Part shown: one piece after another, positions 9,231 through 19,406 of the stretch
Numbering within the stretch: position 1 is the first letter of the stretch
Layout: every line of letters begins with the position of its first letter
Assembly: GCF_001663155.1 (NCBI RefSeq)
Contig: NZ_CP015963.1
Coordinates: forward strand, 868,001-932,000
DNA: 64,000 bases
Reading direction: 5' to 3'
Origin: Altererythrobacter ishigakiensis
GTDB taxonomy: Bacteria > Pseudomonadota > Alphaproteobacteria > Sphingomonadales > Sphingomonadaceae
Position numbers and translations under genes: made by a program
The notes under the pieces: model-generated
Database searches by the model: none
What the model saw: the letters and a program-made list of their open reading frames with translations, nothing else
Told to the model about the DNA's origin: nothing

Positions 9231-10673
9231 TCAGCGTGATTTGAGAAGGTCGATGGATTGGCGGTATTGAGTGAGCTTGGGGGTCAGAAGTTCGACAAGC
9301 TCTGGGTCAGGATCGATGGTTTCGCGAATTTCTGGACGTTTGCAGACATCCGCAGGCGCTTCTGAAGTTGCGGCCATTCGAGCCAGGTGGGCTGCACCCA
9401 TTGCTGGCCCGACGTCGCCTCCTTCCAGATAGTCGAGCCGGACATTGAGCGCCGACGCGAGTATGCGGCCCCAAAAACGCGAACGTGAGCCCCCTCCGAT
9501 GACCGAAAGCCGTTCAACTCTGGTTCCAGCCTCGCGCAAGACCGCCAGCCCGTCTGCATGCGCAAAAGCAACTCCTTCGAGCACAGCACAAGCCAGGCGC
9601 TCGGGCCTTGTAAGATTGTCGCATTCGAGCCATCCTGCGCGGAGATGTGGGTCATTGTGCGGGGTTCGCTCGCCGCTCAAAAAGGGCAAGAACAGTTCTG
9701 GACCAGACCCGGCACCGGCCTCCTCAGCCAGTGCAAGGAAGTTAGCAACGTCTCCAATACCTAGCTGTTGCGCCGCCCACTCGATGCATGATGCAGCCGA
9801 AAGGTGTACGCTCATTTGTTGCCAGGTATCAGGCAAAGCGTGGCAGAAGGCGTGAACGGCGTTGGCCGGATTGGGGCGAAAGCTATCCGTTGATACAAAT
9901 ATTACTCCGGATGTACCCAATGAGAGTAGGCCGTCTCCATTTGAGATGACGCCCACTCCGATCGCCCCAGCCGCATTATCTCCGGCTCCGGCCGCGACTG
10001 GCACTCGCTCCATGCCCCATTGTTCGGCAATTTCGGTGAGCAACTTGCCGGTGGCTGTGCTCCCTTCGAAGAGAGTCGGCATGTGTTCTTGCGTCAACCC
10101 GGTTGCATTCAGCATTGTGTCTGACCAGCATCGTTTCTCGACATCCAGCCAAAGCGTACCTGCGCTATCTGACATGTCTGATGCTTTGTCGCCTGTCATC
10201 AAGAGGCGAACGTAGTCTTTAGGCAGCAGGACGCTGCGTACATTCGCAAAGACTTGAGGTTCATGCTCGCGAACCCAGAGCAGTTTGGGTGCGGTAAATC
10301 CGGGCATCACTAGATTTCCCGTGATTACGCGACTTTCAGGAACCGCACTTTCGATTGCATGGCATTGCGCGGTGGACCTCCCGTCATTCCAAAGGATTGC
10401 AGGGCGTAATGGCCGATCCTGCCCGTCAAGAAGAGTCGCGCCGTGCATTTGGCCGCTGAGCCCAATCGCTTCAACCTTAGCCCGGATGTCAGAGTCCAAT
10501 TGCATGACGGCCGCGCAAGTGGCGCGCCACCAGTCTTGCGGATCCTGCTCCGACCAGCCTGGCACGGGATTGGACACCCTTAATGCGCTTGTACTTCGTG
10601 CGACGACGGCACCGGTCCGGGAGGCAACGATCACCTTTACCCCAGATGTTCCTATGTCGACGCCCAAATACAT
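9231..10673 (-). CDS. xylB: Xylulokinase (FGGY family)
   Basis: The 480-residue product begins [14 protein letters not shown]. The ATG at 10673 has GAGGGG eight bases upstream; another ATG at 10679 is too close to it. FGGY features include the N-terminal phosphate loop [15 protein letters not shown] (about 70-78, the xylulokinase-specific pocket), [13 protein letters not shown] with the catalytic Asp, and [11 protein letters not shown] in the C-terminal ATP domain. It phosphorylates D-xylulose to xylulose 5-phosphate for the pentose phosphate pathway. It is the first gene of the xyl operon and is divergent from the symporter gene across a 149-bp region holding a 16-bp palindrome. Confidence 0.95.
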   Translation of the reverse strand: MYLGVDIGTSGVKVIVASRTGAVVARSTSALRVSNPVPGWSEQDPQDWWRATCAAVMQLDSDIRAKVEAIGLSGQMHGATLLDGQDRPLRPAILWNDGRSTAQCHAIESAVPESRVITGNLVMPGFTAPKLLWVREHEPQVFANVRSVLLPKDYVRLLMTGDKASDMSDSAGTLWLDVEKRCWSDTMLNATGLTQEHMPTLFEGSTATGKLLTEIAEQWGMERVPVAAGAGDNAAGAIGVGVISNGDGLLSLGTSGVIFVSTDSFRPNPANAVHAFCHALPDTWQQMSVHLSAASCIEWAAQQLGIGDVANFLALAEEAGAGSGPELFLPFLSGERTPHNDPHLRAGWLECDNLTRPERLACAVLEGVAFAHADGLAVLREAGTRVERLSVIGGGSRSRFWGRILASALNVRLDYLEGGDVGPAMGAAHLARMAATSEAPADVCKRPEIRETIDPDPELVELLTPKLTQYRQSIDLLKSR

Positions 10674-10767
10674 TTGCATATCCCCTCAAAATCGATCATT
10701 AATGCTCAATAGCAATAAAGTCATCTCAAATTTTTGAGGGCTTGGCAGGTGATCGCGGATGGTGGCT

Positions 10768-10783
10768 GCGCTCAATTGAGCGC
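10768..10783. promoter_or_regulatory. 16-bp perfect palindrome between xylB and the symporter gene, candidate operator
   Basis: GCGCTCAATTGAGCGC is fully symmetric and lies in the shared divergent control region, 39-54 bp before the symporter start and about 95 bp before xylB. Nearby TGCTCAATAGCA (about 10701-10712) is an imperfect relative. Size and symmetry suit a dimeric repressor. No xylR-like gene is in the window, so the binding protein is unknown. Confidence 0.55.
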
Positions 10784-10821
10784 GCGCCGGAAAAGCCGGT
10801 CATCGAAGGCAAGGGGGGGAA

Positions 10822-12234
10822 TTGACGGTGACATCAGAAGCCCGGGCGAACCTAGGCATAATCGGCGTCGTTGTTTCGATCGCGACGATCGGCGGCTTCA
10901 TGTTTGGCTATGATTCCGGTGTTATCAACGGGACGCAACGCGGCCTTGAATCTGCGTTCGATCTTGGCAGTCTTGGCCTTGGGATCAATGTCGCTTCGAT
11001 CCTGATCGGTTGTGCGATCGGTGCCTTCGGCGCTGGTCGCCTATCTGACGTGATAGGCAGACGCGGGGTTATGTTAATCGGCGCAGTTCTGTTTTTCGTC
11101 AGCGCCATTATGACCGGGTTAGCTGACACTTCTGAAGTGTTCATCATTGGGCGTATCATCGGTGGACTTGGTGTCGGTGCGGCCAGTGTTATGGCGCCGG
11201 TCTATATCTCGGAAGTGGTTCCAGCTGAGTGGCGTGGCCGTCTTTCAAGCATCCAGCAGGTTATGATCATCATTGGCCTGACTGGGTCGTTTCTCGCGAA
11301 TTTCGCGCTCGCTCGCTACGCTGGTGGATCGACAGAAGAAATTTGGCTTGGATATCCGGCTTGGCGCTGGATGTTCATGGTCGAAGCGCTGCCTGCGTTG
11401 ATCTATTTTGTGGCTTTGCTGACGATCCCAGAGAGTCCAAGATTTCTCGTAATCAAGGGCCGCAATGCAGAAGCGATTAGCGTCCTGTCACAGCTCTTCG
11501 ATCCGGAAACAGCCCAGCGCAAGACGCGCGAAATCGAAGCAAGTCTCGCAAGTGACCATCATCGCCCAAAGCTGTCCGATTTGATATCGAGTTCAACCGG
11601 CAAGATACGTCCTATTGTCTGGATCGGGGTTGGCCTTGCCGTCTTCCAGCAGTTCGTCGGGATCAACGTTGTCTTCTATTACGGAGCCACGCTCTGGGAA
11701 GCCGTAGGGTTTACGGAGGACGAAGCTCTTCTGACTAACGTTTTGTCCGGTTCCTTATCGATCGGCGCCTGTCTGGTCGCTATTGCCTTTGTCGACCGGA
11801 TAGGCCGCAAGCCGCTGCTCGAAATCGGATCTATTGGGATGGCGCTTTCGCTAGCAACGGTCGCTTATGCATTCTCGACTGGCGTGGCGGGCCCCGACGG
11901 TTCGCTTGTTTTGCCTGACAATAGCGGCATCATAGCGCTGGTTGCGGCCAATCTTTACGTAATATTTTTCAATGCCAGTTGGGGCCCAATCATGTGGGTC
12001 ATGTTGGGAGAGATGTTTCCCAACCAGATCCGCGGTTCGGGCCTTGCTGTGGCCGGATTTGCGCAGTGGATTGCCAATGCCATTGTTTCGGTCAGCTTCC
12101 CATCGCTGGTCGAATGGCCCGGGCTGTCGATTGCCTATTTCGGATACGCCTTCTTCGCCATCGTTTCGTATTTCTTCGTCCGCGCGGCTGTGCATGAAAC
12201 GAGGGGCGTGGAGCTCGAGGATATGGAAGGCTGA
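10822..12234 (+). CDS. MFS sugar/H+ symporter (XylE/GLUT family)
   Basis: The roughly 470-residue inner-membrane protein has twelve predicted helices and the MFS sugar-transporter signatures GGFMFGYDSGVINGT (about 25-39), GRLSDVIGRRG after helix 2, PESPRFLV closing the N-domain, and QQFVGINVVFYYG in helix 7, the sugar-binding segment of XylE-type symporters. Start is TTG 10822 or GTG 10828 behind AAGGGGGGG. Divergence from the xyl operon points to D-xylose uptake. It is followed by a GH3 gene on the same strand, linking release of a monosaccharide to its import. Confidence 0.9.
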   Translation: MTVTSEARANLGIIGVVVSIATIGGFMFGYDSGVINGTQRGLESAFDLGSLGLGINVASILIGCAIGAFGAGRLSDVIGRRGVMLIGAVLFFVSAIMTGLADTSEVFIIGRIIGGLGVGAASVMAPVYISEVVPAEWRGRLSSIQQVMIIIGLTGSFLANFALARYAGGSTEEIWLGYPAWRWMFMVEALPALIYFVALLTIPESPRFLVIKGRNAEAISVLSQLFDPETAQRKTREIEASLASDHHRPKLSDLISSSTGKIRPIVWIGVGLAVFQQFVGINVVFYYGATLWEAVGFTEDEALLTNVLSGSLSIGACLVAIAFVDRIGRKPLLEIGSIGMALSLATVAYAFSTGVAGPDGSLVLPDNSGIIALVAANLYVIFFNASWGPIMWVMLGEMFPNQIRGSGLAVAGFAQWIANAIVSVSFPSLVEWPGLSIAYFGYAFFAIVSYFFVRAAVHETRGVELEDMEG

Positions 12235-12347
12235 CGCACTGTTTGGACTGGGATTTAGAGGCAACATTTTTGTTGAGACGTGGGGCGCATGACCAATGAT
12301 TTGCGAGATTGCTCAGAGCGCGAACCCACCGCAGGAGACTTACGGAT

Positions 12348-14702
12348 ATGAAAATTGACCGTCGAACGACGCTGGCCGGATTTGCAGGCTTGGGATTTGC
12401 TGCAGCTGGAAACTTCAGCAGTGCTTTGTATGCTCGTGAGGGCGATGATTTTCGCGACAAGTCGCTCTCACCAGCACGCCGTGCAAAGGCTCTCGTCGCG
12501 TTGATGACGCTTGATGAGCTTGGCGCGCAGCTCAATTGCCCGCGTGCAGCGGATGTTATGGCCGACGCAAAAGCATTTGAGGCGGACTTTCCATATTTTC
12601 GACATGGCATCGGGGGCGTCTATTCAGCAAGTCTGGAAGCTGGTCCGGCTGACAATGCCCGTGCGGTACTCGCACTCCAGCGCGAGGTCGTCAGTCGCAG
12701 TCGGTTCGGTATCCCCGCCTTCATTTTTGAAGAATGCCTTGCGGGGCTGCTAGCAGACGGTGCGACCCAGTATCCACAAGCGATGGCGATGGCCTGCGCC
12801 TTTAATCCTGAGCTTGTCACACGTGTGTTTGCGGCGACCGCCAAGGAAGCGCGTTCGCGCGGCGCGCAAGCATGCTTTTCGCCCAATATCGACATCTGCA
12901 CAGACCCGCGTTGGGGTCGGTCAGAAGAAACGTGGGGTGAGGACCCCTATGTCGTTTCAGTTTCTGCGCGAGCGATTGTCGCGGGATTGCAGGGAGCACC
13001 AGCCGAGTATCTGCCTCCTGACCGAATAGCGACCAGCGTCAAACACTTCGCTGGCTATGGACAGGGCATCGGTGGACGGAACTTCGCGCCTTCGCATATC
13101 GGCCCGGTCGAGTTGCATAACGTCGTGCTGCCGCCATTCCGGGCTGCCATAAAAGATTCTGGCTCGGTCGGCCTGATGGCATCGCATGGAGAGATCGACG
13201 GCGTACCTGCTCATGCCGATAAGGCACTTTTGTCAGACTTGCTGCGCGACGATTGGGGCTTTGACGGTTATGTCGTTTCCGATTGGGACGACGTCCGGCG
13301 CATTCATAGCCTCCACGGCGTTGCCAAGGATGAAGCCGAAGCGGCAATCATGGGCCTAAAGGCTGGTGTCGACCTCGAGCTCGCCAATAACGGCGTTTAC
13401 CTGATGCTGCCTGATCTTGTTCGTCAAGGTAAGCTTGAGGAAAGCTATGTCCGCCGTGCGGCTGAACGTGTGCTCGCTGCGAAATTCAAATGCGGCTTGT
13501 TTGACCAGCCCTGGGCTGAGCCGGCGAAAGCGGCGGCTCTGGCGCGCAGCAAAGAGCACCGAGCCTTGGCACGCAAGATGGCTGAGGAATCTGCGGTATT
13601 GCTGAAGAACGACGCGGGCCTGCTGCCGCTTAATAAGCGCGAGACCAAGAGAGTTCTCGTGGTCGGTCCTAATGCTGCTTCTGTCCATCTGGGGGGATAT
13701 TCTCCGAAGCCCTTTGTGGGCGTTAGTGTGCTGGACGGGCTTCGCGACTACGGCAGGCGTGCAGGTTTTGAGGTCGATTACGCGCCAGGTTGCCGGATTA
13801 CAGCGGGTGATGAAGGTCAAAACGAGATCGAAACCGATGCCGCGGACGAGAGTGTCCAGGCAGATCCGACACTCAATCGCCAATTGATCGCGGAAGCAGT
13901 TGCCGCTGCGGGTGATGCAGACGTGATCGTGATGTGCCTTGGCGGCAACGAAGCCACGGCTCGTGAAGCCTATTTCGCGGGGGATTCCCGCGGTGATCGC
14001 GACGACCTTGAGTTATTGGGTGAGCAGAACGAACTGGCTGAGGCCTTGCTAGCCTTAGGTAAGAAGACAATTGCTGTTTTGATCCACGGAAGGCCGCTCT
14101 CTCCGCAATTTCTGGCAGCGGAATGCCCGGCTATCCTTGATGCATTCTATCCGGGAGAGGAGGGCGGACTTGCGATCGCCGGTATCCTATTCGGTGATGT
14201 GAATCCAAGCGGAAAATTGCCCGTGACGATTGCCCGGAATGTGGGGCAGTTGCCGGCGTTCTATTATCAAAAGCCGACCGGTAAGTTCCGCAACTACGTC
14301 TTCTCAGATTCTACCCCGTTGTACCCCTTTGGCCATGGTTTGAGTTACACCAGCTTCGACACCGGCGTTCCGGTCGCAAGCGCTAATATGATCAAACGAG
14401 GCGACGCAATTAGCGTCTCTGTCGCCGTCAGGAACACTGGCACGCGCAGAGGAAAAGAAGTGGTTCAGCTCTATCTGCGTGACGAAATCGCCAGCCGCAC
14501 CCAGCCGGTCAAACTTTTGCGCGGCTTTGAAAAGGTAGCGTTGGATCCAGGGCAAGAACGCCGAGTCCAGTTTCGGCTTGCTCCCGAAGACTTCGGGTTC
14601 CGCGATGCCAACGGCGACCTTGTACTTGAAGCTGGCCGGTTCAGCGTCATGGTGGGAACGGATAGCGAGAAACTGAAGACTACATCAATTGTGATGACCT
14701 AA
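12348..14702 (+). CDS. Glycoside hydrolase family 3, Tat-exported, candidate beta-xylosidase
   Basis: ATG 12348 is preceded by GGAG and gives 784 residues with a twin-arginine signal (DRRTTLAGFAGLGFAAAG). The GH3 N-domain carries KHFAGYG (about 232-238) and the nucleophile motif VVSDWDDV with Asp312. The C-domain and a terminal fibronectin-III-like module (VRNTGTRRGKEVVQLYL) complete the usual order. Family members remove terminal beta-glycosyl units, mainly glucose or xylose. Position behind the xylose symporter and 18 bp before the beta-helix gene favours beta-xylosidase action on algal oligomers; beta-glucosidase remains possible. Confidence 0.9.
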   Translation: MKIDRRTTLAGFAGLGFAAAGNFSSALYAREGDDFRDKSLSPARRAKALVALMTLDELGAQLNCPRAADVMADAKAFEADFPYFRHGIGGVYSASLEAGPADNARAVLALQREVVSRSRFGIPAFIFEECLAGLLADGATQYPQAMAMACAFNPELVTRVFAATAKEARSRGAQACFSPNIDICTDPRWGRSEETWGEDPYVVSVSARAIVAGLQGAPAEYLPPDRIATSVKHFAGYGQGIGGRNFAPSHIGPVELHNVVLPPFRAAIKDSGSVGLMASHGEIDGVPAHADKALLSDLLRDDWGFDGYVVSDWDDVRRIHSLHGVAKDEAEAAIMGLKAGVDLELANNGVYLMLPDLVRQGKLEESYVRRAAERVLAAKFKCGLFDQPWAEPAKAAALARSKEHRALARKMAEESAVLLKNDAGLLPLNKRETKRVLVVGPNAASVHLGGYSPKPFVGVSVLDGLRDYGRRAGFEVDYAPGCRITAGDEGQNEIETDAADESVQADPTLNRQLIAEAVAAAGDADVIVMCLGGNEATAREAYFAGDSRGDRDDLELLGEQNELAEALLALGKKTIAVLIHGRPLSPQFLAAECPAILDAFYPGEEGGLAIAGILFGDVNPSGKLPVTIARNVGQLPAFYYQKPTGKFRNYVFSDSTPLYPFGHGLSYTSFDTGVPVASANMIKRGDAISVSVAVRNTGTRRGKEVVQLYLRDEIASRTQPVKLLRGFEKVALDPGQERRVQFRLAPEDFGFRDANGDLVLEAGRFSVMVGTDSEKLKTTSIVMT

Positions 14703-14720
14703 TGGAATCAGAAGCGGACC

Positions 14721-16160
14721 ATGAACAATTCTAGCTTTGTGAATGCGCGGTTTGCCCTGCTTCTTACTGTTTGTCTGCCGCTTTCGGCTTGTGGAGGAGG
14801 CGGTAGCTCGGCGCCCCCGCCATCTGCGGGCGGGGGAACTCCAACGCCATCGCCTACACCAACACCGACTCCGACCAACACTTTTCCTGCAACAGGCGGA
14901 GAGTGTGATGGAACGGCTGGTTGGCAGGCAATTGCCGATGACGGGATGGACGATACGGCGGCGATCATGACCTCGCTACAGCAGGCGGCCAACAAGGGCG
15001 ACACACTCACAATCCCGGCTGGCACATATAACATTGACGATCCCGATGGTGTTTCGGTTGTCATCCAGAATCAGGACTTTGCCATCGTGGCCACCGGTGC
15101 GATCTTTGTCGCCGGACCAAATGTTAACTCGGACCTGATCGACTTCGATGCGACCTCCAACAGCTTTAGTGGCAATTGTGGTGGCAGCGGTTTGGTCAAT
15201 ATCGCTTGGACCGGCGGTGAGCTCGATATTAGCCGGGCTCATCTTTCGGGAACTGTGCCGCAAGGCACTTCAGTCGGTGGCACGACGACCGGCAATCCGG
15301 TCGCTGGCACGACCGATGGCCTGTCCATTCGCGGCGCGACGGGCGGCACGAGCCCGCGGCAAAAAGTCGATGCTGTCACTATCACTGGCCTTACAATCGT
15401 TGGCGCGCCTATCACCGAGGCAAACCGCACAGCGTATCTGACCAACGCCGATACAGCTCCTGCGGTAGACAGTGAGAATGACACCTGGCGCAACGCAGGG
15501 GGCGATAGCGGGGTGTTTGTGATGGGCGCGCGATCCGCTTTGATCGAGGATTCGTCGTTCTTTGGGATCCGTGATGCTAGCATTTATATGTCGGCTGCAC
15601 CCTATGACGCTTCGCTTGGCGGAAACTATGTAGTGCGGGGCAACCGTTTCTACGGGGGGTTCGACGGGATTTCCTCAAAGCGTGGTGCACACAACATCAC
15701 AATGGAAAACAATGTCTTCGTCAATGTTGTCCGCGCGACATCGCTTGAATCTCTTAGCCAACCGCTCAGAGACACGAATAATCAAACGGCCGAACGCATT
15801 GTTGAACCTGTCGTGATATCGAACAACGTTTTCAACGGAGTTCAGCGCGCGATCCAGGTCGAATCAGCTAGCAATGTGACCGTTTCTGGGAATCTCATTC
15901 GCAATCTTGGAGCACGGGTGGCCCAGCAGAACGATCCTGTCAGATACAGCCGCTATGAAGGGATTGTGCTTGAAGGAGTTACGAATGCCTCAATCGCCGA
16001 TAACCAGATCATCGGAGTGGACGGCGCGCGCAGTACAGCGTCGACAACAGTCGGGATCACAGTCGGTACGCATTCAGGAATTGTTGGTCCTATCCTCTCA
16101 GCGAATGTTGATGTCGCTGCCAGTAACGTTCTGACCAATCTCGACAACAACGTGGAGTGA
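14721..16160 (+). CDS. Right-handed beta-helix lipoprotein with Pro/Thr linker (pectate-lyase-like fold)
   Basis: The 479-residue protein has a lipoprotein signal (lipobox LSAC, about residue 24), a Gly-rich and then repeated Pro-Thr linker (about 25-54), and a parallel beta-helix. Coils are visible as recurring segments such as ITGLTIVG, IEDSSFFGI, ENNVFVNV, SNNVFNGV and SGNLIRNL. The segment DDTAAIMTSLQQAANKGD followed by IPAGTY is the pectate-lyase superfamily entry pattern. Such folds occur in lyases, epimerases and GH28 hydrolases; I cannot assign a catalytic family. The linker suggests it projects from the cell surface. It forms an operon with GH3. Confidence 0.7.
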   Translation: MNNSSFVNARFALLLTVCLPLSACGGGGSSAPPPSAGGGTPTPSPTPTPTPTNTFPATGGECDGTAGWQAIADDGMDDTAAIMTSLQQAANKGDTLTIPAGTYNIDDPDGVSVVIQNQDFAIVATGAIFVAGPNVNSDLIDFDATSNSFSGNCGGSGLVNIAWTGGELDISRAHLSGTVPQGTSVGGTTTGNPVAGTTDGLSIRGATGGTSPRQKVDAVTITGLTIVGAPITEANRTAYLTNADTAPAVDSENDTWRNAGGDSGVFVMGARSALIEDSSFFGIRDASIYMSAAPYDASLGGNYVVRGNRFYGGFDGISSKRGAHNITMENNVFVNVVRATSLESLSQPLRDTNNQTAERIVEPVVISNNVFNGVQRAIQVESASNVTVSGNLIRNLGARVAQQNDPVRYSRYEGIVLEGVTNASIADNQIIGVDGARSTASTTVGITVGTHSGIVGPILSANVDVAASNVLTNLDNNVE

Positions 16161-16204
16161 ACGGAAATATCTGGTCCCACTAACTGACATTCGACCATTA
16201 CGAG

Positions 16205-16232
16205 AAAGGGACGCCAAACTGGCGTCCCTTTT
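16205..16232. terminator. Bidirectional rho-independent terminator
   Basis: Arms AAAGGGACGCCA and TGGCGTCCCTTT surround an AAC loop and are followed by T-rich sequence on the plus strand (and preceded by A-rich sequence for the minus strand). It lies between the convergent beta-helix gene and TonB receptor 1. Confidence 0.85.
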
Positions 16233-16256
16233 CATTCTTTGTTTGTTGGACTTGAG

Positions 16257-19200
16257 CTAGAATTTGAAGCTTACTCCGCCAACAATCCGGCGATCTGCGA
16301 AGTCCTGTTGGCAGAGCAAGCTGCCATTTGTGATGCAGTACTCATCGTTACGCTCACGCAGTAGATTGATGCCATCTACGCCAACAGTGATTTGATCAGT
16401 TAGTTCATAGCTGAGGCTGGCGTTAAGCTGGCCACGGCTATCGACAATGCGAGGAAGGCCAAATCGACGAGTGTCGGTGCTGCGGAATGACGAACGCCAG
16501 CTGTACCGCGCGCGGAAGTTGATTCCGTATTTGTCGTAGAAAAGCGTAGCGTTGTAGGCATATCTAGACAGGTTGGGCAGCGTAACAAGCTGCTGTACGA
16601 CATCGTCATCTAGCGTTGCAGTTGACATGTCAGAGTCAGTACGCCCCAGCAAGAGATTGAGGGCGTTACCGCCGCCGCTTCCGTTGAAGAAGTTGCTAAC
16701 ATTGCCTCCATCCTCTTGATAGGTGAAGTTGCCGATGAAGCCAAAGCCAGAGGCAAAGCCAAGTGTATCTTCAAAGTCAGAAAGGTCATATTGGAACGCG
16801 ACCTCGACCCCAGTTTGCGTGGCAACGCCAGTTGAGTTGATCGTTGTCGCTACAGGTACGCAGATACCGATGCCCTGAACCGGCGAGAAAACGTTTCTAT
16901 CGGCAAATGGGTTGAAGATACCGCCACCTTCACAAGGTGGTGAGATATCACGCTCAATGCCATTGGGTCCATTGACCTCAACCGGGAACTCGGTCTCTTG
17001 CGCGAAGAGATTGGTTCGACGCTTATGAAAGAATCCAAGGCTAAAGAAACCGGTATCGGAGAAGTAGTATTCTCCAGAAAGGTCAAATGACCAGACAGTT
17101 TCGGGTTGAAGGCCAGGATTGCCAACACCAACAGCCGTAGATGCGTTTCCGCCGAACGAGACCGAGGTCGACAGATTGTCGAAATTTGGTCGGCGCAGAT
17201 CACGCGAGACACCCGCGCGGATCAAAAGATCGGTTGCGGGTTCCGCCACCAGGCTGAAGCGAGGCAACCAGAACTCATAGCTCGAAGATTGCCTGATTTG
17301 TCCTTCAACAGCCCCGTTAACAACATTGTTGCCCACTGAATCAATCTCAGTTGAGACCCAACGAACACCAACATTCCCGCGGATCGGCATTCCAGCGAAT
17401 TCGGTATCGTAGTTGCCTTGGAGGTAAGCGGCGAGTGTACTTTCCTCAATGTCGAAAAACGCGGAGAGTGTTTCTGTGGGTTGGCTAATCAGAGGCAGGC
17501 TTACGCCATTTGCATTGTTTTGGGCTTCGATTGCGGCATTGACCGCGGCCAGCACGCCGTCTGGATCATTGGCGGACGCTCTTGGGTCGATCTGCAGGTA
17601 GTCCGGGACGAACAGTGTGCGATTGCCGCCAGCCGCATCAAAATCATTAACGCCGGGCACCACGAGATCGCCCAATTGGTCAAGTGTAGGTCGGAAGAAG
17701 AACGGAGAGCTCGTGGACGTGAAGTTATTCCGCAAGCTGCTGTCGATGTTTTCCGCCTTGGACACGCTGTAGCGCCAGCCAGCATCAATGGACGAGAAAA
17801 ATGGCAAGACGTCATATGAGTCAAAATTCAAATCAAGCCGATATGCCATTTCGCTGTTGTCGTTGCTGTTGGCAGTACGGTTTACTTGCCGAATTCGATA
17901 GTTTGCAGGGTCGAGCAGTTGTGCGGTCGTGGGCGTTTCAGCCAGACCTTGCGCGATGCCCCACTGCAAAATTCCGCCAGTCAGGTCAAATACCGCCGGA
18001 ACACCGTTGTCGCTGCTTTGTCCAAGCGATGGCTGCGGGCCGTTTGGGTTGATAAAGTCAGTTTGGAACCCGAGGCTTGGGAAGTCAGACTTGGAAGTTG
18101 AACGAGCGATCTCGGCATTTACTGTGAATCGATCCTGTTGCCATTCCAGACCACCGGCAAAGACTGAACTGTCAGTCTGGCGTGATCCAGTCGTAGTCGA
18201 CGTACGCAAGTTCGGGTCGATTGTACCGTTCGCTGTGACACCCACTCCTAGGACACCCGACGTTACAGATTGTACTTCGCCAAGCACGAGGGGGCCATTG
18301 GGGCCCTGAACCGTGCCGAAATCGACAGTCTCGAACGATGTATTATCAGTATTGTTGACAACCGCACTGGAAGTCGTGCCGGAGAAGAAAGCACGTGAGC
18401 CTTGCTCTACCCGTTCCTGATCGTTGATCGTAGCATCGACGTACAAGCGGAGATTGTCTGACGGTTTCCATTCAAGAGAGCCCGTCCAGTTAATGGTCTT
18501 GTATTCCTGATTGCTAATGTCCTGGTCCAGGAACTGAACGCGCAGGAAAGGAAACGATTCCGAACTAGCAGAGGCGCCCGGCAACACTGTGCGGTCCCGG
18601 TCCACGCGTGCAAAAAACTCCGAGACATCCAGTTCAGCGTAGCTGGCGCTCATAACGACACCGAACTCTCCAGAACCTGTGTCCCAGCTGTTGCCGACGG
18701 TTGCAGAGAAACGCGGTGTAATGGTGTCCGAGAGACTGCTGTGCTCACCCTGTGCGCGGAACGCTAAAAGTGGTTCGTTAATATCGAGAGGACGCAAAGT
18801 GCGCAGATTGACTGTTCCGCCAACAGAGCCTTCGATCGTCTTGGCTTCTGGCACCTTGACCACTTCAACGGCAGCAATCAGAGCAGCTGGAAGATCCTCA
18901 AAACTGATGCCAGATCGGCCTGTTCCAGAGCCCACAGTTGACACGCCGTTGATTTCAACACGGTTTGCGCTCGTGCCGCGGATCTGAACTCCGGTGCCGA
19001 CACCGGCGTCACGCGTGATTTGAACGCCCGTCACGTTCTCGAGTACTTCCGCGAGGTTTTGATCGGGCAGCTTACCGATATCTTCTGCCTGAATGACCTC
19101 GATGATATTGTCTGTTGTGCGCTTCTCGTCGAGAGCACTGGCCAGCGATTGACGAATACCGCTGACGATGATGACGTTGCCATTGGCACCGGTGTCATCT

Positions 19201-19328
19201 TGGGTCGAAGTTACCGCGTCCTCGCCATTAGCGTCCTGCGCCGAGGCAATTGACGGAGCGGCCAACATCGCCGCGACAACTGCCGTCGAGGTAGCCAAAC
19301 GAAGGTTCGTTGTTACAGATTTTCTCAT
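16257..19328 (-). CDS. TonB-dependent receptor 1 (sphingomonad/Caulobacter oligosaccharide type)
   Basis: ATG 19328 follows GGGAGAGGG and gives 1023 residues with a cleavable signal (PSIASAQ, about residues 25-31). A TonB box-like segment, GNVIIVSGIRQSLASALDEKR, is followed by the plug (QNLAEVLENVTGVQITRD...VQIRGTSANRVEINGV) and a 22-strand barrel ending in FKF. This class takes up plant and algal oligosaccharides across the outer membrane using TonB energy, without SusD. Its promoter and direct repeats lie at 19377-19450. A TGGCACCGGTGTCA sequence falls inside its coding region at 19184-19197. Substrate is unknown. Confidence 0.92.
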   Translation of the reverse strand: MRKSVTTNLRLATSTAVVAAMLAAPSIASAQDANGEDAVTSTQDDTGANGNVIIVSGIRQSLASALDEKRTTDNIIEVIQAEDIGKLPDQNLAEVLENVTGVQITRDAGVGTGVQIRGTSANRVEINGVSTVGSGTGRSGISFEDLPAALIAAVEVVKVPEAKTIEGSVGGTVNLRTLRPLDINEPLLAFRAQGEHSSLSDTITPRFSATVGNSWDTGSGEFGVVMSASYAELDVSEFFARVDRDRTVLPGASASSESFPFLRVQFLDQDISNQEYKTINWTGSLEWKPSDNLRLYVDATINDQERVEQGSRAFFSGTTSSAVVNNTDNTSFETVDFGTVQGPNGPLVLGEVQSVTSGVLGVGVTANGTIDPNLRTSTTTGSRQTDSSVFAGGLEWQQDRFTVNAEIARSTSKSDFPSLGFQTDFINPNGPQPSLGQSSDNGVPAVFDLTGGILQWGIAQGLAETPTTAQLLDPANYRIRQVNRTANSNDNSEMAYRLDLNFDSYDVLPFFSSIDAGWRYSVSKAENIDSSLRNNFTSTSSPFFFRPTLDQLGDLVVPGVNDFDAAGGNRTLFVPDYLQIDPRASANDPDGVLAAVNAAIEAQNNANGVSLPLISQPTETLSAFFDIEESTLAAYLQGNYDTEFAGMPIRGNVGVRWVSTEIDSVGNNVVNGAVEGQIRQSSSYEFWLPRFSLVAEPATDLLIRAGVSRDLRRPNFDNLSTSVSFGGNASTAVGVGNPGLQPETVWSFDLSGEYYFSDTGFFSLGFFHKRRTNLFAQETEFPVEVNGPNGIERDISPPCEGGGIFNPFADRNVFSPVQGIGICVPVATTINSTGVATQTGVEVAFQYDLSDFEDTLGFASGFGFIGNFTYQEDGGNVSNFFNGSGGGNALNLLLGRTDSDMSTATLDDDVVQQLVTLPNLSRYAYNATLFYDKYGINFRARYSWRSSFRSTDTRRFGLPRIVDSRGQLNASLSYELTDQITVGVDGINLLRERNDEYCITNGSLLCQQDFADRRIVGGVSFKF

Positions 19329-19376
19329 ATCCCTCTCCCTGGGCTTGTGGGCCCAAAGGCCCAACATATTGATCGA

Positions 19377-19405
19377 ATAATATACTTATTTCAGCGGTAT
19401 TGTAA
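19377..19405 (-). promoter_or_regulatory. Predicted sigma-70 promoter for TonB receptor 1
   Basis: On the minus strand, -35 TTACAA (19405-19400) and -10 TATTAT (19382-19377) are separated by 17 bp, about 50 bp upstream of the ATG. Confidence 0.55.
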
Positions 19406-19406
19406 T

